This document shows positions 17,842-27,711 of a stretch of 48,333 nucleotides of DNA, in pieces. The notes beneath the pieces were generated by a model, which saw only the letters and a program-made list of their open reading frames with translations, was not told the DNA's origin and ran no database searches. The first letter of the stretch is position 1. The number at the start of each line of letters is the position of its first letter. Source of the stretch: Arthrobacter sp. AQ5-05 (GTDB lineage Bacteria; Actinomycetota; Actinomycetes; Actinomycetales; Micrococcaceae); contig NZ_QMKQ01000027.1 in NCBI RefSeq assembly GCF_003287975.1, positions 1-48,333 of the forward strand, in the 5' to 3' direction. A program made the position numbers and the translations under genes.

Positions 17842-19631
17842 GAGGCCTCCTGCGCGGTGAGTTGGGACTCGACGATTTCCACGTAGGTCGGGCAGGATTC
17901 CAGCAGTTCGGTGTGGGTGCCGTGGCCCACGACGTGCCCGCCCTCCAGCACGATGATCGCCGCGGCATCGCGGATGGTGGCCACGCGCTGCGCCACGATG
18001 AGCATCGTCGCCTGAGACCTGTGTTTCTTCAGCGCCAGGCGCAGCCGGGCGTCGGTGGAGGAATCCAGGGCGGAGAACGAATCGTCGAAGATGTATATTT
18101 CCGGATCCTTCACCAGCGCGCGGGCGATGGCCAGTCGCTGGCGCTGGCCGCCGGAGACGTTGGTGCCACCCTGGGCGATCGCCGCTTCCAGGCCACCCTC
18201 CATGGCCGCGACGAAGTCGCGCCCCTGGGCGATGTCCAGAGCCTCCCACAGTTCCTCGTCGGTGGCATCGGGCTTGCCGTAGCGCAGGTTGGAGGCCACC
18301 GTGCCGGCAAAGAGGTAGGGCTTTTGCGGGATGAGCCCGATCCTGCTCCAGAGCAGGTCGGGTTCCAGGTCCCTGATGTTGACCCCGTCCACCAGCACCT
18401 TCCCCGCGGTGGCGTCGAAGAGCCGCGGCACCAGGTTCACCAGGGTGCTCTTGCCCGAGCCCGTGGAACCGATGATGGCGGTGACCCGGCCGGGGGCCGC
18501 CGCGAAATCGAGGTCGTGCAGCACCGGCTGCTCGGCGCCCGGGTAGGAGAAGGACACCCCGGAGAATTCCACGGTCCCGATTTCCCGCAGCGTGCGCACG
18601 GCCGGATAGGCGGCCTTGACCGAGGATTCGGTGCCAAGCACCTCGCCGATCCGGTCCGCGCTGACCGCGGCACGCGGCAGCATCATCCCCATGAAGGTTG
18701 CCATCATGACCGCCATCAGGATCTGCAGCAGGTAGCTGAGGTAGGCGACCAGCGCCCCGACCTGCATCTCACCCGAGGCCACGCGCAGCCCGCCGAACCA
18801 GATCACCGCGACGCTGGAGACGTTCAGCACCATCATCACGATGGGGAACATCAGCGCCAGCAGCCGCCCGGCCCCCAGCGACACGTCGGTCAGTTCCCGG
18901 TTGGCCGCCGCAAAGCGGGCCTTTTCGTCCTCCTCGCGCACGAACGCGCGGATCACCCGGATGCCGGTCAGCTGCTCGCGCAGCACCCGGTTCACCACAT
19001 CGATGCGTTTTTGCATGAGCCGGAACAGCGGAACCATCCGGGAGATGACCAGCCCGACGGCAACCAGCAGCACCGGCACGGAAACAGCCATCAGCCACGA
19101 CAGGCCAAGGTCCTGCTGCATGGCCATGACGACCCCGCCCACGGCAAGGATCGGGGCGGCGACGAAGAGCGTGCAGGTCATCAGCACGACCATCTGGACC
19201 TGCTGCACGTCGTTGGTGGTGCGGGTGATCAGCGACGGTGCTCCGAAGTTCGAGACCTCGCGCTCGGAGAACCCGGAGACCTTGTGGAAGATCGCCCCGC
19301 GCAGGTCCCGGCCCAGCGACATCGCCGTCCTGGCCCCGAAGTAGACCGCGGCGATGGCGCAGGCCACCTGCACCAGCGTGATCCCCAGCATGAGCATGCC
19401 GGTGGACAGGATGTGTTGCACATTGCCCACGGCCACGCCATTGTCGATGATGTCCGCCACCAGGCTGGGCAGGTAGAGCGAGGCGATGGACTGCGCTGCC
19501 TGGAAAAGGCCCACCGCGATGAGCAGGTTCCGGTAGGGCGCCAGGTGGACACGCAGCAGGCGCAGCAGCATGTTCCCGCCAACCCTCCTGGGCCGGTGCT
19601 TGGCCGCGCGGTGGTTTGTGGAACCGGACAT
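17838..19631 (-). CDS. ABC exporter half-transporter, first subunit
   Basis: A 597-residue half-transporter with six predicted helices (residues 22-330) and an ATPase domain. Walker A is GSTGSGKST, Q-loop IPQKPYLF, signature VSGGQRQR, and Walker B IYIFDDSFSALD. The residue after Walker B is aspartate-serine (DDS) where the catalytic glutamate should be, and the H-loop reads IVAQRVATI with glutamine for histidine. This is the degenerate-site pattern of one half of heterodimeric exporters. The start at 19631 follows TAGGTT and may be leaderless; an internal ATG at 19571 with GGAGGGT ahead is the alternative. It is followed by the second subunit with a 4-bp overlap. Confidence 0.87.
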   Translation of the reverse strand: MSGSTNHRAAKHRPRRVGGNMLLRLLRVHLAPYRNLLIAVGLFQAAQSIASLYLPSLVADIIDNGVAVGNVQHILSTGMLMLGITLVQVACAIAAVYFGARTAMSLGRDLRGAIFHKVSGFSEREVSNFGAPSLITRTTNDVQQVQMVVLMTCTLFVAAPILAVGGVVMAMQQDLGLSWLMAVSVPVLLVAVGLVISRMVPLFRLMQKRIDVVNRVLREQLTGIRVIRAFVREEDEKARFAAANRELTDVSLGAGRLLALMFPIVMMVLNVSSVAVIWFGGLRVASGEMQVGALVAYLSYLLQILMAVMMATFMGMMLPRAAVSADRIGEVLGTESSVKAAYPAVRTLREIGTVEFSGVSFSYPGAEQPVLHDLDFAAAPGRVTAIIGSTGSGKSTLVNLVPRLFDATAGKVLVDGVNIRDLEPDLLWSRIGLIPQKPYLFAGTVASNLRYGKPDATDEELWEALDIAQGRDFVAAMEGGLEAAIAQGGTNVSGGQRQRLAIARALVKDPEIYIFDDSFSALDSSTDARLRLALKKHRSQATMLIVAQRVATIRDAAAIIVLEGGHVVGHGTHTELLESCPTYVEIVESQLTAQEAS

Positions 19632-20354
19632 GTTCCGAACCTAGTCGCGCGCGCAGCGGCCCACAAGGGTACTTTGTCCCCGCGGCGCACATTTGAGCCG
19701 GGGCCGAAGTGCCGCGGACAACGGGCGTCGTTTCCGAAAGCGGCTGCACTGAATCTCAGAACTCGTGTGCATCGCTGCGCCAAGGAAATTGAACGCCGCC
19801 CCAACCGGCAATCCTTCCCGTGCGCATATCGGTCTTGCGGACGGCGGAACGGGCCGCGCCCTGTTGGCACCGCTGAGGCCTGGCTCGGTGAAAGCCCTCT
19901 TCTGTGGCAACCCAAGGGAACGAAGGGCATTCATCTGGGAAGTCGCGTCCCGGCCATTGGAGGATACGTTTGCGTATGCGATCGGGAGTCCGGCCATGAA
20001 TTTGCGTGCAGCGTTTAGACTCCGCATCACCGGGCTTTTTCTCGGGCACGGTAGACGGGAATATGACGCCTGCGGAACCATGCAGTTTCGTAAAATTCCG
20101 AAGCCCTCTGCACGCGCTCCGGTGAACGACCGGATTACGGGACGCTCACAAGTGGAAAATCGGACAGGCCCCTTGCGGGACTGCGCCGATTTCGGCAGCA
20201 AAAGAATGGGTTCCTGATGGTAAGGGAACGGAAATACGCAATGGGCCGCTGCTGCAGGTCGTCCCTGGGCACCCCTGCTGGGGCGTTCTGTAGGCCAGCG
20301 AGCTCTGTTCCTTGGTGTACAACTCTTCCACCAGACCCTGGGAAATTTGAGGAT
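19632..20354. other. Gene-free region between ABC exporter and hairpin array
   Basis: About 720 bp with only overlapping shadow frames and no recognised protein. A hairpin with stem AAATCGG/CCGATTT lies near 20157-20192. Base composition falls towards the right, where the promoter of the hairpin array begins. Confidence 0.5.
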
Positions 20355-20383
20355 TTGATTTTCTCAGGAAGCACTACTATATT
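20355..20383 (+). promoter_or_regulatory. Sigma-70-type promoter for the hairpin array
   Basis: TTGATT (20355-20360) and TATATT (20378-20383) are separated by exactly 17 bp. This is the closest match to the housekeeping consensus that I noticed in the window. Transcription would begin near 20390 and run rightward through the seven hairpins. Confidence 0.65.
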
Positions 20384-20529
20384 TCTTGGCATGCGGGGAG
20401 AATAGCGATTTACCTCTCCCGATTGAGGAAGGTGCAGTTGCTTCCTTTTTGGGGGAAACCCGCACAGTGGTAACCGGCCGTCGGACAGCTTGAGACGGCC
20501 GCAGCAGTACAGCAGTAGCCGGAGGGCGT

Positions 20530-20742
20530 GGTCGTCGGACAGCTTGAGACGACCGCAGCAGTACAGCAGAACCAGCAACCCCGGCAATAAAGCAGTACCC
20601 GCAGTAAATGGCAGTACAGCAGTAGCCGGAGGGCGTGGTCGTCGGACAGCTTGAGACGACCGCAGCAGTACAGCAGAACCAGCAACCCCGGCAATAAAGC
20701 AGTACCCGCAGTAAATGCAGTACAGCAGTAGCCGGAGGGCGT
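20530..20742. repeat. Near-perfect tandem duplication within the array
   Basis: Two adjacent units of 107 and 106 bp differ by one G (the run near 20610 against 20717). Each contains one hairpin and its linker. The near-identity points to a recent duplication, so copy number may vary between strains. Confidence 0.85.
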
Positions 20743-21004
20743 GGTCGTCGGACAGCTTGAGACGACCGCAGCAGTACAGCAGTACCAGCAACCCCGGCAG
20801 TAAAGCAGTACCAGCAGTACCCGGTCGTCGGACAGCTTGAGACGACCGCAGCAATACCAGCAGTAGATCAGTAGAGCAGTACCCGGAGGGCGTGGTCGTC
20901 AGACAGCTTGAGACGACCACAGCAGTACCAGCAACACCGGTAGTACCTGCAGTACCGGGCCGTAGGACAGCTTGAGACGGCCACAATAGTAAAATAACCC
21001 CCAT

Positions 21005-21046
21005 GGGCGGGCTGGTAATGGATCTGTATTCATCACTAGCCCGCCC
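21005..21046 (+). terminator. Closing hairpin after the array
   Basis: GGGCGGGCTGGT (21005-21016) pairs with ACTAGCCCGCCC (21035-21046) with one G-T pair and an 18-nt loop. It lies 22 bp after the last array hairpin. The T-run downstream is weak (CCTTCCGTTCTT), so termination is likely but not certain. Confidence 0.55.
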
Positions 21047-21341
21047 CCTTCCGTTCTTGCCATAGTTTGCGTCGTTCACCGCAGGACCGGAGCTGACACT
21101 ACCCAAGAACCCACGCCAGGAGTTCTTCCGAACCTCTCGGCCTCCCACAGAGCGTTCCCCTTACGGACGCACCGGCGCAGCGCAGACGCCCTCTGCCACT
21201 CGGTGCAATCGCCTTCGAAAATTGGCGCCAGGCATGGGAAAGGGAATCGGGCGGTTTTCAAGAAGTCCGCGCACCTGCCGGGGCACTAATGTAGGCAGCG
21301 GGGGTTCCGGCGATGCGGGACCGGCGGCAAATGGAGAACTG

Positions 21342-23729
<2,388 letters not shown>

Positions 23730-23747
23730 CCCGGTGCGGGCGGCCGG

Positions 23748-24215
23748 CTACTTGGCCGGCGTGCACACGACCTTTGCACCCTGTGCCGCATTGGTCAGTA
23801 CGGCGTCGATCCGGGCCGCGGGACCCTCAAGCCCGGATGCGCTGGGCGTGATGCTCACGGCAAACATGTCCTTGCCCTGCAGCGAGGTGCGCGGCAGGCG
23901 CAGCGTGGCCGTGGTTGCCGAGGTGGTCTCGGCCACGGCCACCGCGTTGTGCACCGTCTTCACCGAGTATCCGGAGGCATCCACCGCGGCCCAAGACAGG
24001 GTCAGGTCCGAATAGGAGCTGCCATCCGTCCGGGAGCAGGACACCGTGGCGGCATCGACACCCTTCGGGGCCCAGGCGCCGGCTGTGACATCGGTGGAGG
24101 CGGTGCCCCCCAGCGACCAGAGCGCCTGGGCGGCTGTGGCACCAAGTCCCAGGACCACCGCCGCCGCAAATGCGATGGCCACCAGTCGCAGGCCCGGCAC
24201 GCGCCCGGCCCTCAT
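23748..24215 (-). CDS. Small secreted or membrane-anchored protein of the SipW cluster
   Basis: A 155-residue protein with an N-terminal hydrophobic segment (LVAIAFAAAVVLGLGATAAQALWS) followed by a beta-rich, threonine- and serine-rich body. The ALWSLGGTAS junction resembles the substrates of SipW-type signal peptidase, which end in A-x-W just after the hydrophobic part. Two cysteines (SC near 60 and VVC near 151) could pair. The ATG overlaps the sipW stop (ATGA). No known family recognised beyond that; it may be a third fibre or surface component. Confidence 0.7.
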   Translation of the reverse strand: MRAGRVPGLRLVAIAFAAAVVLGLGATAAQALWSLGGTASTDVTAGAWAPKGVDAATVSCSRTDGSSYSDLTLSWAAVDASGYSVKTVHNAVAVAETTSATTATLRLPRTSLQGKDMFAVSITPSASGLEGPAARIDAVLTNAAQGAKVVCTPAK

Positions 24216-24814
24216 GCCGACACCTTGTCTGGGCCGAGGGATGCGGCGTTGCCTGTCGCCGCGCGCCGGCGGGCACGCAATCCGCGGAACATGGTGAATA
24301 CCCCGTATCCGATGAGTCCCGCCGCGGCAATCCGGCCGACCGCGCCGCGGTTCTGGGTGCCCAGCCAATTGGCCACGAACCCGGCATACGGGACGGCGTA
24401 GGACAGCTCTCCGCGGACCTGCACCTCGGTGACCGGCAGCTTGTCGGCAACATCGTTGTTGTCTCCCTTGGTCACCAGCGTCCGGTGACCTTCCTGGTCT
24501 GCGGCGATGGACACGATGCGGTGGGTGATGACCTCCGGACGGCCCGATGCCACCTGGTAGGTCACCACGTCCCCCACCTTCAGCGATCCATAGGGTGCGG
24601 GATTGACGACCAGCAGCGTCCCTGGGCCGTAGTTGGGCTTCATGGAGCTGGTCAGCACGGAGTAGGTCTGCGATCCGGTCAGCAGCGGAACCACGACGAG
24701 CACCAGCGCGGCCAGTGCCGCGGCCACCAGCAGCATGAAGCTGGTCGCGGTTCCCGCCCGGCGCAGGGGCGCGGAAGCGGAAGAAGATCGGGATGCTGAT
24801 GGCTGCCTGGTCAT
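24212..24814 (-). CDS. sipW: SipW-type signal peptidase I
   Basis: A 200-residue membrane signal peptidase of the ER/archaeal type. Helix 1 spans about residues 24-46. Catalytic Ser57 is in TSSMKP, and histidine 98 in VITHRIV takes the place of the usual lysine, as in SipW and SEC11. TKGDNND is the conserved box D. A second helix lies near residues 165-180. It is flanked by three small proteins with alternate-type signal peptides, its likely substrates, and the order matches TasA/SipW loci. The start has GAGGTT 9 nt ahead. Confidence 0.9.
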   Translation of the reverse strand: MTRQPSASRSSSASAPLRRAGTATSFMLLVAAALAALVLVVVPLLTGSQTYSVLTSSMKPNYGPGTLLVVNPAPYGSLKVGDVVTYQVASGRPEVITHRIVSIAADQEGHRTLVTKGDNNDVADKLPVTEVQVRGELSYAVPYAGFVANWLGTQNRGAVGRIAAAGLIGYGVFTMFRGLRARRRAATGNAASLGPDKVSA

Positions 24815-24847
24815 GGCGTGAACCTCGTTGCGTTGGTGGCTGGGGGA

Positions 24848-25390
24848 TCAGGGGTGTTGCGTGGCCCCCAGGGCAAAAGTGATTTTCGCGCCCGCTCCCC
24901 CGAGCGTTGCGGGCGCGTTGCCGGCCAGCGTGGTCCGCAGGCACAGCACGGCACTCTTGCCCTGGGCCAACTCCAGCTGGCTTGGGGCGGCGTCCACCGA
25001 GCAATCGGTGCCCTGGGCTCGGTAGATGTCGGTGCCGAGGTAAGCAGCCAGGGCCCCGGAAACCCTCGGACTCCCGACCTGCACCGCGGCCCCCAGCGTC
25101 CCGCTGCCCGCGTCGGACGTATTGGTGAGCGTCAGGGCCGTGGTGCGGGAAGTTCCGGGCAGCAGGCCGGTGGTCCCGGGCAGCGATACTTCTTGCCCGG
25201 ATACCGACAGCTGTTGCGCCGCGGCGCCCTCCGCCTTGATGGACAGGGAGAATTGGGCGGTGGCAACGGTCTGGGTTTTCGAGGCTGCCGCCGCATTCCA
25301 GGCGGCCAGCGTGCCCTGCACGGTGCCAAGCCCCAGGATGGCGGCGACCGCCAGAAGCGCCCCGGTTTTCAGTGCGGTTTTTGTGCCCAT
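24848..25390 (-). CDS. SipW-dependent secreted protein (alternate-type signal peptide)
   Basis: A 180-residue protein. The N-terminus MGTKTALKTGALLAVAAILG with GTVQGTLAAWN is the signal typical of TasA/camelysin-type SipW substrates, with the W a few residues after the helix. The rest is beta-rich with repeated Ser/Thr/Gly and a DC...LC cysteine pair around residues 130-150. The start has GGGAGACC ahead. It lies 33 bp upstream of sipW. It may be a fibre subunit or accessory. Confidence 0.78.
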   Translation of the reverse strand: MGTKTALKTGALLAVAAILGLGTVQGTLAAWNAAAASKTQTVATAQFSLSIKAEGAAAQQLSVSGQEVSLPGTTGLLPGTSRTTALTLTNTSDAGSGTLGAAVQVGSPRVSGALAAYLGTDIYRAQGTDCSVDAAPSQLELAQGKSAVLCLRTTLAGNAPATLGGAGAKITFALGATQHP

Positions 25391-25425
25391 GGCGGTCTCC
25401 CGGCGACCCGGATTTGCCTCGTCGC

Positions 25426-25950
25426 CTAGGAAGTGGGGTTCGTCGGGGCGTTCTGCTCCAGCTTGAAGCCGATCTTGCCCAGGTCGTTGGTTGTGTGGGC
25501 ACCCGTGGTGCCGGTGGTCGATGCCGGGAACGTCACGAGCACCGAGGCGGTGTAGACGCCGCTGGATGCCGGGACAAGTTCCGCGGGAACGGTGGCGCCA
25601 TGCACATCGGTGAGGACCGGGTTCGCCACGCTCAGGTAGGAGGCCGAGGAAGCGAGTTTGTCGGAAACTGTGAGTGAGGCCCGCATCTGTTCTCCCGTGA
25701 GCTCCACCGTGACGGGCTGGGAGAAGCGCAGCTGGTCTCCCGGTACCACCTTGTAGGTGGAGGGGTCGATGGTCTGGCCGGAAGCGTTGCTCCAGGTCCC
25801 CTGGCCCGCCGTCAGCTCCAGGTCGCCGGTGACGATCTTCCCGGCGTTGGCTTCGACCGTGCTGTTCCAGACAGCGAGTGTTCCGCCTCCGCCAAGCAGC
25901 AGGGCCACGCCAAGGCCGGTTGCGAGTGCGCCTTTTGTCATCTTGTTCAT
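25426..25950 (-). CDS. TasA/camelysin-like secreted protein
   Basis: A 174-residue protein starting MNKMTKGALATGLGVALLLG, then GGGTLAVWNSTVEANAG and IVTGDLEL, close to the alternate-type signal peptide and first strand of TasA/CalY proteins. It is the first gene of the cluster, 35 bp before the next one. The start at 25950 has GAGGATT ahead and the upstream frame is not similar. In Bacillus, TasA makes amyloid-like biofilm fibres after SipW cleavage; a comparable surface role is inferred here. Confidence 0.8.
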   Translation of the reverse strand: MNKMTKGALATGLGVALLLGGGGTLAVWNSTVEANAGKIVTGDLELTAGQGTWSNASGQTIDPSTYKVVPGDQLRFSQPVTVELTGEQMRASLTVSDKLASSASYLSVANPVLTDVHGATVPAELVPASSGVYTASVLVTFPASTTGTTGAHTTNDLGKIGFKLEQNAPTNPTS

Positions 25951-26181
25951 GGTGCAATCCTCGAAAAGTCCTGCGCCGGCCCCAGCGGCCGGTGCAGGAT
26001 CAACTTTCCGGGTCGAACCACAAGGAAGGGAACATCTTTCTTGCAATCTTGCGCCAAGCTTTCCGCAGGCGGCTCAAGGGTTTTCGGGCCGCTCTTGAGA
26101 TGTTGTTGCTGTTGCCGTGCTGGATCAACAAAGCATGCACAAAGTTGCGTTTCCCATGCGTCGCGCTGTGGGTTGCGCGGA

Positions 26182-26415
26182 TCAGCGGTTGGCGGTGGCG
26201 ATGACCTCGTCGGGTGCCTGGGTTCCGGCAGCTTCGTGCGCAGCAAGGACCTTCCGGGCACGCTCGCGCTTCAGCTTTTCCTTCGGGTCTCGGTGCGGGG
26301 GAAGCTCGGCCGGGCCGAAGAAGAAGAACCCCACGAACTGCAGGCGCCACAAGGCGCGGTAGACGAGGCTCAGCCCGGTGGTGTCCTTGACGATGGGCAG
26401 TCTCTTGTCGCTCAT
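26182..26415 (-). CDS. Small hypothetical protein, 77 residues
   Basis: A 77-residue protein with a hydrophobic aromatic stretch (WRLQFVGFFFFGPAEL) followed by a charged, lysine- and arginine-rich tail (KEKLKRERARKVLAAHE). It could be peripheral to the membrane. I do not recognise the family. The start has an AGAAAGAG site about 12 nt ahead. It lies downstream of the OhrR-like regulator, separated by 144 bp that contain a palindrome over a possible promoter, so it may be a target of that regulator. Confidence 0.6.
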   Translation of the reverse strand: MSDKRLPIVKDTTGLSLVYRALWRLQFVGFFFFGPAELPPHRDPKEKLKRERARKVLAAHEAAGTQAPDEVIATANR

Positions 26416-26494
26416 GGTTTTCAGTCTCTTTCTGTGGGGATCCGGTCTGCTGCTGCGTGACGGATTCTCCGCGGACGTGCGGCTGTCACCTTCA

Positions 26495-26521
26495 ATTGTA
26501 TTCGAATGATTGGTGCACCAA
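26495..26521 (-). promoter_or_regulatory. Possible promoter with palindromic operator TTGGTGCACCAA
   Basis: On the minus strand TACAAT (complement of 26495-26500) could be the -10 box and TTGGTG (26521-26516) the -35 box with a short 15-bp spacer. The 12-bp perfect palindrome TTGGTGCACCAA (26510-26521) covers the -35 box. MarR-family operators are often such palindromes, so autoregulation or control of the 77-residue gene is plausible. Confidence 0.4.
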
Positions 26522-26559
26522 CTAATTGGCCGGATCCCGGCCCTGGCAAGACAAATGGC

Positions 26560-27012
26560 CTAGTGCTGGGACCTCATGGCGGCGTCAATGAGCTTCTTCA
26601 TGGTTCCGTGGAGCGCGTTGAGTTCCTCGAGATCGATGTCCAGGCGCTGCATCATTTCCTTCGGGATCTCGAGGGCCAGCTCGCGCGCGGCCCTGCCCTT
26701 CTCGGTCAGAATGACCTGCAGGATCCGCTCGTCCGCGGCGCTGCGGCTGCGTTGCACGTATCCCAGCGCCTCGATCCGCTTGACCAGCGGTGAAAGTGTC
26801 CCGGGGTCCAGGTGGAGAAGCGCACTCAGCTCCTTGATCGACAGCGGTTCATGTTCCCACAAGGTCAGCATGACCAGGTACTGCGGGTGGGTCAGGCCCA
26901 GCGGCTCAAGGACCGGCCGGTAGGCAGCAATCACGCTGCGCGAGGCCAGCGACAGGGCAAAACAGACCTGGTTCTCCAGGGCCAGCGGGTCTGCCAGCAC
27001 TTTGTCGCTCAC
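26560..27012 (-). CDS. MarR/OhrR-like transcriptional regulator
   Basis: A 150-residue winged-helix regulator. LENQVCFALSLASRSV carries a cysteine at residue 17, in the place of the peroxide-sensing cysteine of OhrR. LTHPQYLVMLTLWEHEPLSIKELS and LHLDPGTLSPLVKRIEALG form the recognition helix region, and DERILQVILTEKG is the wing. OhrR proteins release DNA when this cysteine is oxidised by organic peroxides. No ohr gene is nearby. The GTG start at 27012 overlaps the stop of the upstream GNAT gene (GTGA), with AAGGAAAAAC ahead, so the two are coupled. Confidence 0.82.
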   Translation of the reverse strand: MSDKVLADPLALENQVCFALSLASRSVIAAYRPVLEPLGLTHPQYLVMLTLWEHEPLSIKELSALLHLDPGTLSPLVKRIEALGYVQRSRSAADERILQVILTEKGRAARELALEIPKEMMQRLDIDLEELNALHGTMKKLIDAAMRSQH

Positions 27013-27596
27013 GTTTTTCCTTGCTGTCGACGAACATTCGGTTCTTCCATCATAGGTACGCCCGCGATATCCCGGTCTCCAGCGGCCCACTCCCCGGCGG
27101 AAAGTGCGAAGCGCCGGTACACGCCGGGAACACCCAAGTATTCATCCGTGTCCCCCGTGCCGGTGGACCTGAAACCGAGTCCGAGCAAGATGCGCATCGA
27201 ACCCGCATTCGCTTCCAGTGCCTCGGCCCAGATCTCATCCAGGCCCATCCGAACAAAACCGTGGCCCAGGGCCGCGGCAGCGGCCCGGCGCCCCAGTCCC
27301 CTGCCCCACAGCCGGCGTTCCCCGATCAAGAACCCCAGCTCGCGGCGCCGCGGCTCGCTGCCGTGAAGGTCCACGTAGCCGACCAGACCACCTGCAAACT
27401 CGGCTCCGAGCCGCACCAAGCCCGCCGGAGGATCGAGCACGATCTTGCGCTGGAACTCCAGGTGGGCCCGCGGCTCCAGGTCCGTCGACCATCCCGCGGC
27501 GCGGCAAAACTCCGGGTCCGCTGCCCATTGCGCCATGGTGGCGGCATCGGAAAGCACCAAGCCACGCAGCGATATGCGGTCCTCGAGTCCACTCAT
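27009..27596 (-). CDS. GNAT family N-acetyltransferase
   Basis: A 195-residue acetyltransferase of the RimJ/RimL-like GNAT group. The acetyl-CoA loop is seen in ERRLWGRGLGRRAAAAALGHGF, followed by NAGSMRILLGLGFRSTG. Substrate unknown. It is the first gene of a pair with the OhrR-like regulator (4-bp overlap). A 115-bp gap separates it from the divergent sugar cluster. Confidence 0.8.
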   Translation of the reverse strand: MSGLEDRISLRGLVLSDAATMAQWAADPEFCRAAGWSTDLEPRAHLEFQRKIVLDPPAGLVRLGAEFAGGLVGYVDLHGSEPRRRELGFLIGERRLWGRGLGRRAAAAALGHGFVRMGLDEIWAEALEANAGSMRILLGLGFRSTGTGDTDEYLGVPGVYRRFALSAGEWAAGDRDIAGVPMMEEPNVRRQQGKT

Positions 27597-27711
27597 GGAG
27601 CCACTCTACGTCCATGCCCAACCGCCCCGCGCCCACTGGCCTTGCAGTTGTCGTCTGCCGTTAACCTAAATGCGGCCAGCTGGTTGATTCGCGCCGATAG
27701 CGTCTTTGGTT

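Larger units (their letters stand above)
20390..21046 (+). ncRNA. Candidate structured non-coding RNA with seven repeated hairpins
   Basis: Downstream of the promoter, seven hairpins share an 11-nt loop GGACAGCTTGA (one has a G to A change). They lie at 20475-20501, 20530-20554, 20637-20661, 20743-20767, 20822-20848, 20894-20918 and 20958-20982. The stem is GGTCGTC/GACGACC in five and GGCCGT(C)/(G)ACGGCC in the first and last, a matched T-A to C-G change that keeps pairing. Linkers are rich in GCAGTA words. The copies at 20530 and 20637 head two nearly identical 106-107-bp units. The plus strand has many stops and no supported start, so it is not coding. A long minus-strand frame exists, but the unit lengths of 107, 106, 80, 71 and 64 bp change frame. 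I know of no named RNA family with this layout. A DNA-binding array is the main alternative. Confidence 0.5.

Noticed and set aside
20135-21148. Long minus-strand open frame of 337 codons across the hairpin array, with repeated LLYCCGRLKLSDDHALR-like segments
   Set aside because: The repeat units have lengths of 107, 106, 80, 71 and 64 bp, so the same DNA repeat is read in different frames along the protein. A repetitive protein would keep units in multiples of three. No ribosome site was seen.
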